A stretch of DNA of 64,000 bases from Rhodospirillum sp. (GTDB taxonomy: Bacteria; Pseudomonadota; Alphaproteobacteria; Rhodospirillales; Rhodospirillaceae): positions 51,161 to 115,160 of the forward strand of contig JAIOYK010000007.1 of assembly GCA_021741145.1 (NCBI GenBank), read 5' to 3'. A program made the translations under genes and the position numbers. The notes beneath the pieces were generated by a model, which was not told where the DNA came from, made no database searches, and worked only from the letters and a program-made list of their open reading frames with translations. Positions 55,616 to 64,000 of the stretch are shown here, one piece after another (the stretch's first letter is position 1; each line of letters opens with the position of its first letter).

Positions 55616-56068
55616 TCAGCCAGCGTCGGTCGGCGGCCAGTTCTGGTCGTCGATCTCGCTGGTCCATTTCAGGAAGTCGATCAGGTCATCCAGGTCCTGG
55701 TCGGACAGGTTGAACTGGGGCATCTGACGGCGCCCCTCGATGCCCGTGGGCATGGCGGCGAACCAGCCCTTCAGGCCCTCGCGGGCACCTTCCGGGTCGT
55801 CTTTCCCGCCGAAGCGGTCCCAGACGTTGGACAGCTCCGGCGCGAAATAGGCGCCTTCCCCCATGATGGTATGGCAGTCGATGCAGGCGTTTTTCTCCCA
55901 CAGGCGCTTGCCCCGAATGATCGATTCCGTCAGTCGGTCATTGTTGGAGGAGACGTTCAGGATATAAAGGTGGCTCTGGACCACCAGGGCGATGAAGATC
56001 GCCAGAAAGAAGAGCGTGCCCCCATAGAAAATGTTCCGGGCCGCCGATTTCGTGAGTCGTTCGGACAT
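55616..56068 (-). CDS. norC: Nitric oxide reductase, cytochrome c subunit
   Basis: The 150-residue protein has one N-terminal membrane anchor (about 12-35), then a periplasmic domain with the haem site CIDCH at 62-66 and GRRQMPQF giving the axial Met. It passes electrons to NorB. First gene of norC-norB-norQ-norD-norE-norF; 26 bases separate it from norB. Confidence 0.96.
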   Translation of the reverse strand: MSERLTKSAARNIFYGGTLFFLAIFIALVVQSHLYILNVSSNNDRLTESIIRGKRLWEKNACIDCHTIMGEGAYFAPELSNVWDRFGGKDDPEGAREGLKGWFAAMPTGIEGRRQMPQFNLSDQDLDDLIDFLKWTSEIDDQNWPPTDAG

Positions 56069-56183
56069 GGTGCGCCGTTCCCAAGATGTCGTGCCGATTG
56101 GCTGGTGTCGGTCCGGACGCCGTTCCGCTCGGGGGATTGGATCCGGACCATGGACAGTCTAGGGACAGGGGACGGGAGGCACC

Positions 56184-56197
56184 TTGACTCCGGGTAA
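56184..56197. promoter_or_regulatory. Possible Fnr/Dnr-type box upstream of norC
   Basis: TTGAC-TCCG-GGTAA resembles the TTGAT/C-N4-A/GTCAA operator. The left half fits; the right half has a mismatch. It lies about 115 bases before norC. The two Crp/Fnr proteins encoded nearby would be candidates to bind it. Confidence 0.35.
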
Positions 56198-56229
56198 GAA
56201 ACCAAGCGTGGAACGCGAGTATTCGACCG

Positions 56230-57123
56230 TCAGGAATGGGGCCAACTGCTGTTGGTACCCGCCGCGTCCGTGAATTGCGCCCAGGAGGCGCCCAGGTCCG
56301 CCAGAATCCGTGCCGCGGAGTCGTGGGGGAGCAAACAGAGCGCGGTGCTTAGCCCGTCGGCGACCATGGCCGTCGGGCAGGCGACCGTCACCCTTGACCA
56401 GCTTTGGGCGACGGCTCCGGTCCGGGGGTCGACGATGGCGCTTGCCGCTGGCTCGGAGGTCGCCAGGGCGCCCTCCATAAGCTCTCGGGGCGTCGCGGTC
56501 GGGTCCGCGGCCACCCGCCAGGGAAGACCATCGGGCCGGGGACCCAGGGCACGGGTTTCCCCCAGGTTTACCAGGACGCGGTCATAGCCCCGTCGCCGCA
56601 GCAGGTCGGCGACCCGGTCGGTGACGTAGCCTTGGGCGATGCCGTTGAGGGTCACGGCCATGCCCGGTCGGGAGAAGCGGATCCGCTGGCCGGTAACCTC
56701 CAGACCCCGCCACCCCACCCGGGGGAGGGCTTCCGGCCCCTCGGACCACAGGGGTTGGACGGTGGGATCGAAGGCGCCATCGGTGCGTCGGGCCAGGTCA
56801 AGGGCGGCGGAGAGAACCGTGACCAACTCCGGGGGGGGAGCGGAAAGGGCACCGGTCCGATTGAAGACGGATAGGGCGCTGTCGGGCCGGTAGAGGCTAA
56901 GGATGCCCTCCAGCCGTTCGACCTCGGCGAGGCACAGGTCGATGGCCGGACCGGCGTCCTTTCGCGGGAGAAGAAGGCGGGCTTCCGCGCCCAGGGCGGC
57001 GCCCCGCCATTCAATCAAGGCGGAGGGGAGGGCCTTGGCGACCGAGGGGAACTCCGTCAGGGCCGTCACGGCCGCGGTTCCGGCGGCGATGGTCAGAAAA
57101 CGGCGGCGGGTCAGGGCTGTCAT
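56230..57123 (-). CDS. nosX: NosX, ApbE-like FAD:protein FMN transferase
   Basis: The protein has 297 residues from the ATG at 57123, overlapping the nosL stop. The Tat signal TRRRFLTIAAGTAA is at 5-18. ApbE motifs follow: LYRPDSALSVFNR, GAFDPTVQPLW, ALNLGE-like VNLGETRALG, and TSEPAASAIVDPRTG near the end. It attaches FMN to NosR in the periplasm, which nitrous oxide reduction requires. Last gene of the nos operon. Confidence 0.93.
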   Translation of the reverse strand: MTALTRRRFLTIAAGTAAVTALTEFPSVAKALPSALIEWRGAALGAEARLLLPRKDAGPAIDLCLAEVERLEGILSLYRPDSALSVFNRTGALSAPPPELVTVLSAALDLARRTDGAFDPTVQPLWSEGPEALPRVGWRGLEVTGQRIRFSRPGMAVTLNGIAQGYVTDRVADLLRRRGYDRVLVNLGETRALGPRPDGLPWRVAADPTATPRELMEGALATSEPAASAIVDPRTGAVAQSWSRVTVACPTAMVADGLSTALCLLPHDSAARILADLGASWAQFTDAAGTNSSWPHS

Positions 57124-57722
57124 GGCTTGGTCTCCTCGGTGGATACGGAGGCCACCTCTTCGTGGGGCGCGAGGCAAAGGGACCCCTGGTGCATGGGGTG
57201 CATCATGGGCATCTCCCCCTCGTCGGGAACCTCTCCCAGAACGTAGTCCTCGGGGATGCCGTCCCACTCCACGACGCGGCCCCCATGGTTGGCCATGAAG
57301 CGCTCGGCGGCCTCCTTATCTCCGAAGGGCACCGCCTCGGGCGCGCCCATGCCGCCACGGACATTGGCGTCGATCACGTAAAGCATCGTCGCGGCGAGCG
57401 CCCAGACCCGAGGGTGATCCCAATCGGTCGAGGCCGCCATGTCCGTGACATGGATGGCGGTGATATCCCGGGGTTCCCCGGGCAGGAGGGTGAACGCCTT
57501 GGCGTCGCGGACCGAGGGGAACCACAGGGGGGCGTCCTGGCTTTTGAGGTGGATCTGAGCCTTGGGACCCAAATGATCGACGAGGATCATGCGTCCGAAG
57601 TAGGTCATGGCCTCGCGGGTCGGCTCCTCCGGAGACGGCGCCTCGGCTTGGTTTTGTCCATCGTCGCAGGCCGCCAAGCTCAGGACCACCGCCAGACTCA
57701 GCGCGATCAACTGGATACGCAT
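57120..57722 (-). CDS. nosL: NosL, copper-binding lipoprotein
   Basis: The 200-residue protein has a lipoprotein signal ending in LSLAAC (Cys19). The NosL fold region includes MTYFGRMILVDHLGPKAQIHL and AIHVTDMAASTDW. A methionine-rich tail (EMPMMHPMHQG) may bind copper. It is a periplasmic copper chaperone for NosZ. The start follows nosY by 1 base and the stop overlaps nosX. Confidence 0.94.
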   Translation of the reverse strand: MRIQLIALSLAVVLSLAACDDGQNQAEAPSPEEPTREAMTYFGRMILVDHLGPKAQIHLKSQDAPLWFPSVRDAKAFTLLPGEPRDITAIHVTDMAASTDWDHPRVWALAATMLYVIDANVRGGMGAPEAVPFGDKEAAERFMANHGGRVVEWDGIPEDYVLGEVPDEGEMPMMHPMHQGSLCLAPHEEVASVSTEETKP

Positions 57723-57723
57723 G

Positions 57724-58545
57724 TTACAACTCCCGACGGGAAAAGATCACGGAGGCCAGGGCGAGGGGGACGGCGACCCAAAGGGCCAGGGCGGCCGCGG
57801 CCATCGCTGGCGGGACGGAGGCGGCCACGTCCTGGAGGCCCGCCATGCGGGCGGCCTGGTCCATGACCGTCAGATTGAGGAGGCGGTAGGCGTCGGCGGG
57901 GTTGAGCATAAGCAGGGCGGGCAAGGCGTCCCCGATCCACCCTTGCCCACCGGTGGCCACAAGGGCACCCATCAACCCCATGTCGTAGAGAACCACCAGG
58001 ACGAGCCAGACGCCCCCGGCCAATCCCGCGGCGCTGGCCCGTTCCGGGACCAGGACGCTGATGAGATGGCCGATGGCGATGAAAGCCCAGCCCAGGCCCA
58101 CGCTGGCGGCGACCAGCAAGGCGAAGGCCAACCACTCCTCGGGGGCGGGGGGGCTGATCGCCGCCAGGACCGCCGCGGCGAGGCCGAAGCCGACCACCGT
58201 GGCGAAGGCCAGGACCGAGGCATGGCCCAGGAACTTGCCCGCCATCACCGCCGACCGTCCCACCGGATAGGCCAGCAGCAGAAGCAGGGTGCCCTGTTCG
58301 GCCTCGCCCACCACCGTATCGAAGGATAGGAGCAGGGCGATCAGGGGCAACAGGTAGATCCCCAGGGAGGCGAGGGAGACCACGGTGACGGTCAAACGCC
58401 CCGCCGCCACGTCACCGGTCGGGGCACTGCCCAGAAAAGCCAGGGCCAGGGCCAAGAGGGCCAGCAACAGGGTCGCGGAGAGGACCCAGCGGTTGCGGGT
58501 GGCTTCGCGGATTTCCTTGCCCGCGATGGCGAGAATGGCGGTCAT
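57724..58545 (-). CDS. nosY: NosY, ABC transporter permease
   Basis: The 273-residue protein has about six membrane helices and the ABC-2 type start AGKEIREATRNRWVL, then FDTVVGEAEQGTLLLLL. With NosF and NosD it forms the NosDFY system, needed to assemble the copper centres of NosZ. The start overlaps nosF by 4 bases. Confidence 0.95.
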   Translation of the reverse strand: MTAILAIAGKEIREATRNRWVLSATLLLALLALALAFLGSAPTGDVAAGRLTVTVVSLASLGIYLLPLIALLLSFDTVVGEAEQGTLLLLLAYPVGRSAVMAGKFLGHASVLAFATVVGFGLAAAVLAAISPPAPEEWLAFALLVAASVGLGWAFIAIGHLISVLVPERASAAGLAGGVWLVLVVLYDMGLMGALVATGGQGWIGDALPALLMLNPADAYRLLNLTVMDQAARMAGLQDVAASVPPAMAAAALALWVAVPLALASVIFSRREL

Positions 58546-59453
58546 GACCGGTCCTCCTGTCCCGTTGGCGCCCCAAGGTGGGCGTAGATGGTTTCCAGGG
58601 TGGGCGGTTGGATCTCGATATCGGTGAGGGGTCCGTCCATCAGGGCGCGCAGGGTCTCCATCTTGGCCTCTGGCGCCACGTCCAAAACCCGCCGCCCCCG
58701 TCCTGCCCCCTCGACCCCATGGGCGATGATGCGAACGGGCAGGCCCGCCGTCCGGCGCAGGCCGTCCATGGTGTCGTGGGCCAGGAGCCGTCCCTGGGCG
58801 AGGATCGCGATCCGGTCGGCCCGGGCCTCCAACTCGGTGAGCACATGGCTGGAAATCAGCACCGTCACGCCCCGTCCGGTTAGCTCGCCCAAGAGTTCGT
58901 AAAAGGTCTTGCGGGAGATGGGATCGAGACCCGTGGTCGGTTCGTCCAGCATGAGCAGACGCGGGTGGCCCAGGAGCGCCTGGGCCAAACCAAGGCGCTG
59001 GCGCATTCCCTTGGAGTAGGTGCGGACCGGACGCCCGGCGGCGTCGGCCAGCCCCACCCGTTCGAGCAAGGGAAGCGTGGTGCCGATATCGACCTTTTTC
59101 AGGCGGGCCAGATAGGTCAAAACCTCCTTGCCCGTCATGCCGCCGGAGAAGACGACGTTCTCGGGAAGGAACCCCACCGCCGTGCGGCCCGCCGGGGAGG
59201 GGGGGGCGCCAAGAACGGAGATCCGCCCCTCCGTGGGCCGGGTCAGGCCCAGGAGGAGCTTCATCAGCGTGCTTTTCCCCGCTCCATTATGGCCCAACAA
59301 TGCCAGCATTTCCCCCGGTCGCACGGACAGGGTCAGGGTATCCAGGGCCAACTGGAGACCATAGGCCTTGGTTAGGCCGTCCACGGCGATGGCCGGGTCT
59401 CCGGACTCGTTGGTTTGGAGCGCCATGGGGCATTCTCCGCGCAAGGCGTTCAT
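58542..59453 (-). CDS. nosF: NosF, ABC transporter ATPase
   Basis: The 303-residue protein starts at the ATG at 59453, which overlaps the nosD stop and has GGAGGA 8 bases upstream; an internal ATG at 59426 is less supported. Walker A is GHNGAGKST, signature YSKGMRQRLG, Walker B LLMLDEPTTGLDP. It powers NosY. Confidence 0.95.
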   Translation of the reverse strand: MNALRGECPMALQTNESGDPAIAVDGLTKAYGLQLALDTLTLSVRPGEMLALLGHNGAGKSTLMKLLLGLTRPTEGRISVLGAPPSPAGRTAVGFLPENVVFSGGMTGKEVLTYLARLKKVDIGTTLPLLERVGLADAAGRPVRTYSKGMRQRLGLAQALLGHPRLLMLDEPTTGLDPISRKTFYELLGELTGRGVTVLISSHVLTELEARADRIAILAQGRLLAHDTMDGLRRTAGLPVRIIAHGVEGAGRGRRVLDVAPEAKMETLRALMDGPLTDIEIQPPTLETIYAHLGAPTGQEDRS

Positions 59454-60754
59454 GGTCTGTCCTCCGCGTGCTGGGCAAGGGGGGCTTTCGCGCGCGTCAT
59501 GGTGTTCGGTGTGAGGGGTTCGGTCTCCGGGGGCGGATCCATCAGGGGGGCGGGGTCGACCACACCGCCGGGCAGGACCGCGGGAAAGGCGGATTGGGCC
59601 CATTCCAGGATCCGCATGGCGGGACTGGACAGCAAGAGTTTGGCCGCCGGCGCCCGCCACAGCACTTGATCCACCAGACCATTGGGCCGATAGGGGCGGT
59701 CGCCGATGCCGTCGCCGTTCAGGTCGAAGGCCAGATTGTCCGACCAGTAGTTGCCCACGCCGTTCTCGGCCCAAACCACGTCGCGGGTGCCCACGTATTT
59801 CACCTGGGTCCGATTGCGGACGAAGGCGTTGCGCGTCACGGTGTTGTGCTCGGATCCGGCGGTGAAGTGGATGCCGATGGCGCATCCCTCGAAGTGGTTT
59901 TCGGTGAAGCGGTCACGGTGGGCGTTGTAGATGAAGATACATTTCTCGCCCCCGTCGAGAACGCGGTTTCCGATCACCTGGGCGTCATTGGCGTAATTGA
60001 ACAGGAAGCCATGGTCCCTGTCGTTCCGAGACAGGTTGCCCCTGGCCTCGATGCGATTGGAGAACATGATGACGTAGCCCGCGTGGTTGCCCTGGCTGTC
60101 GTTGTCCTGGATCACCGCGTCGTTGGTGTACATGTAGTGGACGGCGTAGCGCAGATCACGGAAGCGGTTGCCAATGAAGGCATTGTGCTTGCTCGTGGTG
60201 GTGAAAATACCGTCGCGTCCACCCCGGATGTCATTGCCGATGACCCGGGATCCCGGCGTGTTCCACAGGTGCACCCCGTTGCCCCGTTCGGGAACCCGCG
60301 GAGCATTGGTATTGGCGATCTCGTTGTTCCGGACCAGGGCGTCCTCTGGCCCCTTCAGATAAACGCCGAAAAGGTTGTCGAGGATGCGGTTGTCCTCAAT
60401 CACGGCCCGGTCTCCCTCGGATGTGACGAAGACACCGGAGGGTTCCCGTTCGAGGGTCCGCCCGGATCCGCGGATGATCAGTCCACGCAACGTCACGTCC
60501 GGGGCGTCGATGGTGATCACGTTGCCCTGTCCGTCCCCCTCGATCACCGCGCCATCCTCGCCCACCAAGGTCAGGGGTTTGTCGATGGTGATGGGGCCGG
60601 CGTGGATCCCCTTGGACAGCGTGATAAGGGACCCGGGAGTCGCCAGGTCGAGGCGTTTTGATAACGTTTCGGCCATGGCGCTCCCGGCGCCGGCGACGAG
60701 CCAGAGGCTCGCCACCAGCGGGACCAGCCGCGCTGAGGACAGTGCGCGGACCAT
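59450..60754 (-). CDS. nosD: NosD, periplasmic beta-helix copper-maturation protein
   Basis: The protein has 434 residues from the ATG at 60754. A Sec signal runs to about residue 28 (ends AGAGSAMA). The body is a series of parallel beta-helix turns (repeated N-x-I/V, RNNEI, GNDIRGG, GNRFRD types), as in the CASH/NosD family. It works with NosF and NosY and passes copper toward NosZ. nosZ ends 2 bases upstream. Confidence 0.95.
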   Translation of the reverse strand: MVRALSSARLVPLVASLWLVAGAGSAMAETLSKRLDLATPGSLITLSKGIHAGPITIDKPLTLVGEDGAVIEGDGQGNVITIDAPDVTLRGLIIRGSGRTLEREPSGVFVTSEGDRAVIEDNRILDNLFGVYLKGPEDALVRNNEIANTNAPRVPERGNGVHLWNTPGSRVIGNDIRGGRDGIFTTTSKHNAFIGNRFRDLRYAVHYMYTNDAVIQDNDSQGNHAGYVIMFSNRIEARGNLSRNDRDHGFLFNYANDAQVIGNRVLDGGEKCIFIYNAHRDRFTENHFEGCAIGIHFTAGSEHNTVTRNAFVRNRTQVKYVGTRDVVWAENGVGNYWSDNLAFDLNGDGIGDRPYRPNGLVDQVLWRAPAAKLLLSSPAMRILEWAQSAFPAVLPGGVVDPAPLMDPPPETEPLTPNTMTRAKAPLAQHAEDRP

Positions 60755-60756
60755 TC

Positions 60757-62700
60757 CTAGACTCCCTTGGGCTTCACCAACATGCGGCCGCGCATTTCCA
60801 TGTGCAGGGCATGGCAGAACCATTGGCAGTAGTACCAATGGACGCCCGGACGGTCGGCGGTGAAGGTGACGCTGGCTGTGCCCTGGGGGGGGATTTCCAT
60901 GACCATGCCGTAGTTGGCCAAGGTAAAGCCATGGGTCAGGTCATCCACGTCATCGATATTGGTGATGGCGATGGTGACCTCGTCTCCTTCCTCCACGGTG
61001 AACTGCTCCAGGGAGAAGTTCGGCGCGTAGCTGTGCATGAAGACGTAGACCTTGTTGCCCTCGCGGATGACGTCTTCCGCGGAGAGGTAATCCACCCCCT
61101 TGGAGGCCATCAGATCCCGGATGTCCTGGTACGGTGGGTTGGGCAGGTCGGCATAGTTGGTCCGGGGGTTGAGCACGTCGGCGCGGACGATGATGCAATC
61201 GTGGGGCTCGGCGTAGGTGGGGCCATCATGGACGATGGTCATGCCGCCATCCCCGATGTGGATCAATTGATCGTTCTCCGGCTTCAGGGGGCCGACGTTC
61301 AGGAAACGGTCCTTGGAGAACTTGTTCAGCGAGACGAGCCATTGGCCGTCGGCGTCCTTGGTCTCCCCCATGGAGGTGTGGTTGTGGCCCGGCTGGTAGT
61401 GGACGTCGATCTTTTCCAGGATCGGGTCGACCTCCTCGCCGTTGAATTTGGCGATGGCCTTGTCGATGTTCCACTTGGCCACCTGGCTGTCGATGAACAG
61501 GGTGGTAAAGCAGTTGCCCTTGCCGTCGAAGGCGGTGTGCAGGGGACCGAGACCCAGTTCGGGCTCGGCCACGACCACGTCTCGGGGTTGGATCTTGTCG
61601 TCGAACAGGTCGGCGAACTTGCGCACGTCGAGAACCGAGACCGTGGGGGAAAGTTTGCCGTTGACCACCACGTGATGGCCATCCGGCGCCGTGTTGATGC
61701 CGTGGGGGCTGTTGGGGATGGGGACGTAGCGCGTGTACTTGGATCCATGGCGGCCGTCGAACACGGGGACGCCCTTCATCTCGGTGTAGTCCCCGGCGGC
61801 GAGGCCCTCCTCGATGCGTTTGGTGTCGAAGATAACGGCCCAATCCGTGTCCTTGGACATCATGCCTTCCAGGTTCACCGCCTCTTCCGAGTTGTAGCAG
61901 GTCGAGAAGGCGTAGCGGCCCTGATAGTCGGCGTCGCAGTTGTCCAGATTGCCATCGACGATCACCTGCCAGGCGACCTTCATTTCCTCGCCGTCCAGGG
62001 CGGTGAAAATGGCGTGGTAGTTCTCTGGCTTGTCCAGGTCGCGGCCATCATTGGGCAGGGGAGTGCGGTGTTCGCCATTGGCGAAGATGTACTTGGTCTT
62101 GGGGTACTTCTGGGGCCGCAGGCCGTGGATGTCCGACGCGTTGGGGATCTCGATGATCTTGTCGGTTTTCATGATGTCGCAGCGGATGCGCGCCACCCGG
62201 GTGTTGGCTTTGTCGTTGATCCAGATGTACCGGCCGTCGTAGGTGCCGTCGGTGAAGGACATGTGGGGGTGGTGGGCGTCGCCGTTTTGCCAGATGCCCC
62301 CCCGGCTCTCGAGGAACTTCTTGGTCTCGGGGGTCAAACCCTCGGTCAGGATTTTCCGGCTTTCATTGGTGATGCCCCAGCCCGTGGCGCTGTCGATGTT
62401 GAACACGGGGATCCGCATCAGTTCGCGCATGGAGGGCACGCCGAAAAGACGCACCTCGCCGCACTGGCCGCTGGACCAGATGCCGTAGTACTCGTCGAGT
62501 TGGCCCGGCGCCACCGTGGCCACGCCCTCGGATGCCCGGGCCAGTTTCGCTCCGCCCGTCGCTACGCCGGTGGTGACTCCGAGCAGCGCCGCGGGACCCG
62601 CGGCGGCACCGGCGAGACCGGCCAGAACCGCTCCCTTGCCGGTATTCGCGAAAAGAGCGCGGCGGCTCATACCCTCGATGGCGGTTTTCGTTCGTTTCAT
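60757..62700 (-). CDS. nosZ: Nitrous oxide reductase
   Basis: The protein has 647 residues. The Tat signal ([15 protein letters not shown], at 11-25) marks the clade I type. The N-terminal seven-bladed propeller carries the CuZ histidines (for example [39 protein letters not shown]-like HNHTSMGET). The C-terminal cupredoxin has the CuA site [15 protein letters not shown]. It reduces nitrous oxide to dinitrogen in the periplasm. GGAGACC precedes the ATG. Confidence 0.98.
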   Translation of the reverse strand: MKRTKTAIEGMSRRALFANTGKGAVLAGLAGAAAGPAALLGVTTGVATGGAKLARASEGVATVAPGQLDEYYGIWSSGQCGEVRLFGVPSMRELMRIPVFNIDSATGWGITNESRKILTEGLTPETKKFLESRGGIWQNGDAHHPHMSFTDGTYDGRYIWINDKANTRVARIRCDIMKTDKIIEIPNASDIHGLRPQKYPKTKYIFANGEHRTPLPNDGRDLDKPENYHAIFTALDGEEMKVAWQVIVDGNLDNCDADYQGRYAFSTCYNSEEAVNLEGMMSKDTDWAVIFDTKRIEEGLAAGDYTEMKGVPVFDGRHGSKYTRYVPIPNSPHGINTAPDGHHVVVNGKLSPTVSVLDVRKFADLFDDKIQPRDVVVAEPELGLGPLHTAFDGKGNCFTTLFIDSQVAKWNIDKAIAKFNGEEVDPILEKIDVHYQPGHNHTSMGETKDADGQWLVSLNKFSKDRFLNVGPLKPENDQLIHIGDGGMTIVHDGPTYAEPHDCIIVRADVLNPRTNYADLPNPPYQDIRDLMASKGVDYLSAEDVIREGNKVYVFMHSYAPNFSLEQFTVEEGDEVTIAITNIDDVDDLTHGFTLANYGMVMEIPPQGTASVTFTADRPGVHWYYCQWFCHALHMEMRGRMLVKPKGV

Positions 62701-62748
62701 GATGGTCTCCTCATGCGGCCCGACTGCGCGAGCCGGTTCCTTGGATGG

Positions 62749-64000
62749 TCACTTCAGCGGGGAGCCGTCCGTCGCCTTGGCCGCGTTGGCCTCGGACGAC
62801 GGCTCCGTTCGGGACGGACCACTACTCGGGCCACGGCTGGTTCGCCGGTCCTTTTTCAGGCGCTTTGTCACATTGTGCGGACAGCGCTGGTCGTCCCAAT
62901 AGAGTTCCTGGCAGTGCATGCAGTAGATGCACTCGTGTGGATTGATATGGCCTTCGGGGTGGATGGCCTGTACCGGGCATTCCCGGGCGCAGCGGTTGCA
63001 GGAGGTTCCGCACTCTGGCCAGCGCTTCAGCCATTCGAACATGCGCAACCGTCCGGGAATGGCCAGCGCGCCACCCAGGGGGCATAGGTAGCGGCAGAAG
63101 AAGCGTTCGATGAACAGGCCCGCGCCGAGCAAAGCCAGGACGAAGAGGACGAACCACCAGTCGCGCATGAACTTCAGGATGATGGCGGTCTTGAAGGGTT
63201 CGACCTCGGCGAAGCGTTCGGCGAGACCCAGGTCGTAGAGGCCCAGTCCGAACAATCCCAGGAAGATCACGTACTTGAGGGGCCAGAGCCGCTCGTTGAC
63301 CGCCCAGGGCAAATGGACCTGGCGCAATCCCAGGCGCTTCGCGGCGAGGGCTGCGAATTCCTGTAGGGCGCCGAAGGGGCAGAGCCAACCGCAGAAGGGT
63401 CCGCGTCCCCAAAACAGCAAGGCCGCGACCGTGGCGAACCACAGGATGAAGACCAGGGGATCCATCAGGAAGTAGTCCCAGCTGAATCCGGTGGCCAGGG
63501 AATTGGTGAAGGCCAGCACGTTCACAACGGACAATTGGGCGTTCATGGTCCAACCCAGCCAAAGCAGGGTATAGGCGAGGAAGGCGGCCCGAACCCAGAA
63601 CAGCAAGCGGGGGCGGCGGGCCAGAGGGGCCTGGAAAAAGAACAGTCCGGTCAGGGTCAGCAGGGCGAGGGAAACCGTGCCAATTGCGGCCAGGTGGCTT
63701 TCCCAAATCCCTTTCCAAAGAGGGGTGTCCGGAGCCATCGCGTCGTCGATACCCGCGGACGTGCCCGTTTTGGTCGGTTCGGGGGCGGGCAGGGGCTCCA
63801 GGTAGGTCTCCGGGAGGCTATAGGACAGATCGAAGGTCTCGAAGACCTTGCTGAGGGCCCCCGTCGCCCGTTGGACCAGAAGGTCCAGGCGCCAGGGACG
63901 GGTCTCGGAGAACCCGCTGTCCGCAGGGATCTTGAACAAGCCGATCTCGGGGAACTCGGGGGAGTTGGCCCCCTCCACGGCGCGGAGGCGGCGGTGGTCT
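62749..64000 (-). CDS. nosR: NosR, C-terminal part (5' end beyond window)
   Basis: The frame is open to the window edge and about 416 codons are seen. The N-terminal FMN-binding domain and signal are missing from view. The visible part has about six membrane helices with GWLCPFGALQEF and RYLCPLGGALA (CxxxCP motifs), then two ferredoxin-like clusters (CNRCARECPVQAI and CIYCMHCQELYWDD). NosR donates electrons to NosZ and is flavinylated by the NosX-type enzyme encoded at the far end of the operon. The tail after the clusters is Ser/Lys-rich. Confidence 0.95.
   Translation of the reverse strand, partial: DHRRLRAVEGANSPEFPEIGLFKIPADSGFSETRPWRLDLLVQRATGALSKVFETFDLSYSLPETYLEPLPAPEPTKTGTSAGIDDAMAPDTPLWKGIWESHLAAIGTVSLALLTLTGLFFFQAPLARRPRLLFWVRAAFLAYTLLWLGWTMNAQLSVVNVLAFTNSLATGFSWDYFLMDPLVFILWFATVAALLFWGRGPFCGWLCPFGALQEFAALAAKRLGLRQVHLPWAVNERLWPLKYVIFLGLFGLGLYDLGLAERFAEVEPFKTAIILKFMRDWWFVLFVLALLGAGLFIERFFCRYLCPLGGALAIPGRLRMFEWLKRWPECGTSCNRCARECPVQAIHPEGHINPHECIYCMHCQELYWDDQRCPHNVTKRLKKDRRTSRGPSSGPSRTEPSSEANAAKATDGSPLK

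Noticed and set aside
1..64000. CRISPR arrays, rRNA or tRNA genes, complete insertion sequences
   Set aside because: None seen; the only repeat array is the three-copy 15-bp repeat and the only mobile element is the transposase remnant.

Overview
The window reads as a high-GC alphaproteobacterium, most likely Rhodospirillales. That placement is an inference from the nitrate assimilation set (NasS/NasT, NirBD, a NasA fused to a BFD-type domain), the norCBQDEF order, the Tat-exported NosZ and overall base composition; no rRNA or taxonomic marker gene is present. It holds three functional blocks.

(1) 1-32.4 kb is a nonribosomal peptide/polyketide cluster in two minus-strand operons separated by a small block of plus-strand genes. 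The left operon (13413 down to 1, running off the window) encodes a 2480-residue FAAL-ACP-C-A-PCP-C-dioxygenase protein, an MbtH-like protein, a module with a dead C-like domain plus A and PCP, and a type I PKS (KS-AT visible). The right operon (32381 down to 17123) starts from a good sigma70-type promoter. It encodes a stand-alone TauD/SyrP-like dioxygenase, a second dead-C-A-PCP module, a C protein carrying a decayed A-methyltransferase-PCP stretch, a Cy-A-PCP module, a TubC-docked stand-alone C domain, a cupin-4/JmjC oxygenase and an acetamidase/formamidase-family protein. Binding-pocket codes read by eye suggest Gly (DILQLGVIWK), Asn (DLTKVGEVGK), Asp (DLTKLGHVGK) and a Cys-like residue (DLFNFSGIWK). 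My working model is an acylated peptide-polyketide with beta-hydroxylated Asp and Asn units, possibly a siderophore-like metal ligand. The small plus-strand block holds an M28 peptidase, a 55-residue protein and a PaaK-like adenylate-forming enzyme.

(2) 32.46-46.7 kb is nitrate assimilation. A frameshifted IS5-type transposase remnant marks the left border. nrtA, nrtB, a double-ATPase ABC protein, nasT and nasS run leftwards; nirB, nirD, nasA and cysG run rightwards. The shared 830-bp intergenic region is rich in regulation. Each direction has a sigma54-type -24/-12 element, then a pair of hairpins with six-base loops that have A at position 1 and G at position 4 (the ANTAR antiterminator target), then an intrinsic terminator, then the first gene. 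This fits NtrC/sigma54 control by nitrogen limitation combined with NasS/NasT transcription antitermination by nitrate or nitrite.

(3) 46.7-64 kb is denitrification: two coupled Crp/Fnr-type regulators, a DUF2249 protein, a hemerythrin, a polytopic NnrS-like membrane protein, norF-norE-norD-norQ-norB-norC (nitric oxide reductase) and nosX-nosL-nosY-nosF-nosD-nosZ-nosR (nitrous oxide reductase; nosR is cut by the window edge). No nirS or nirK is present in the window.
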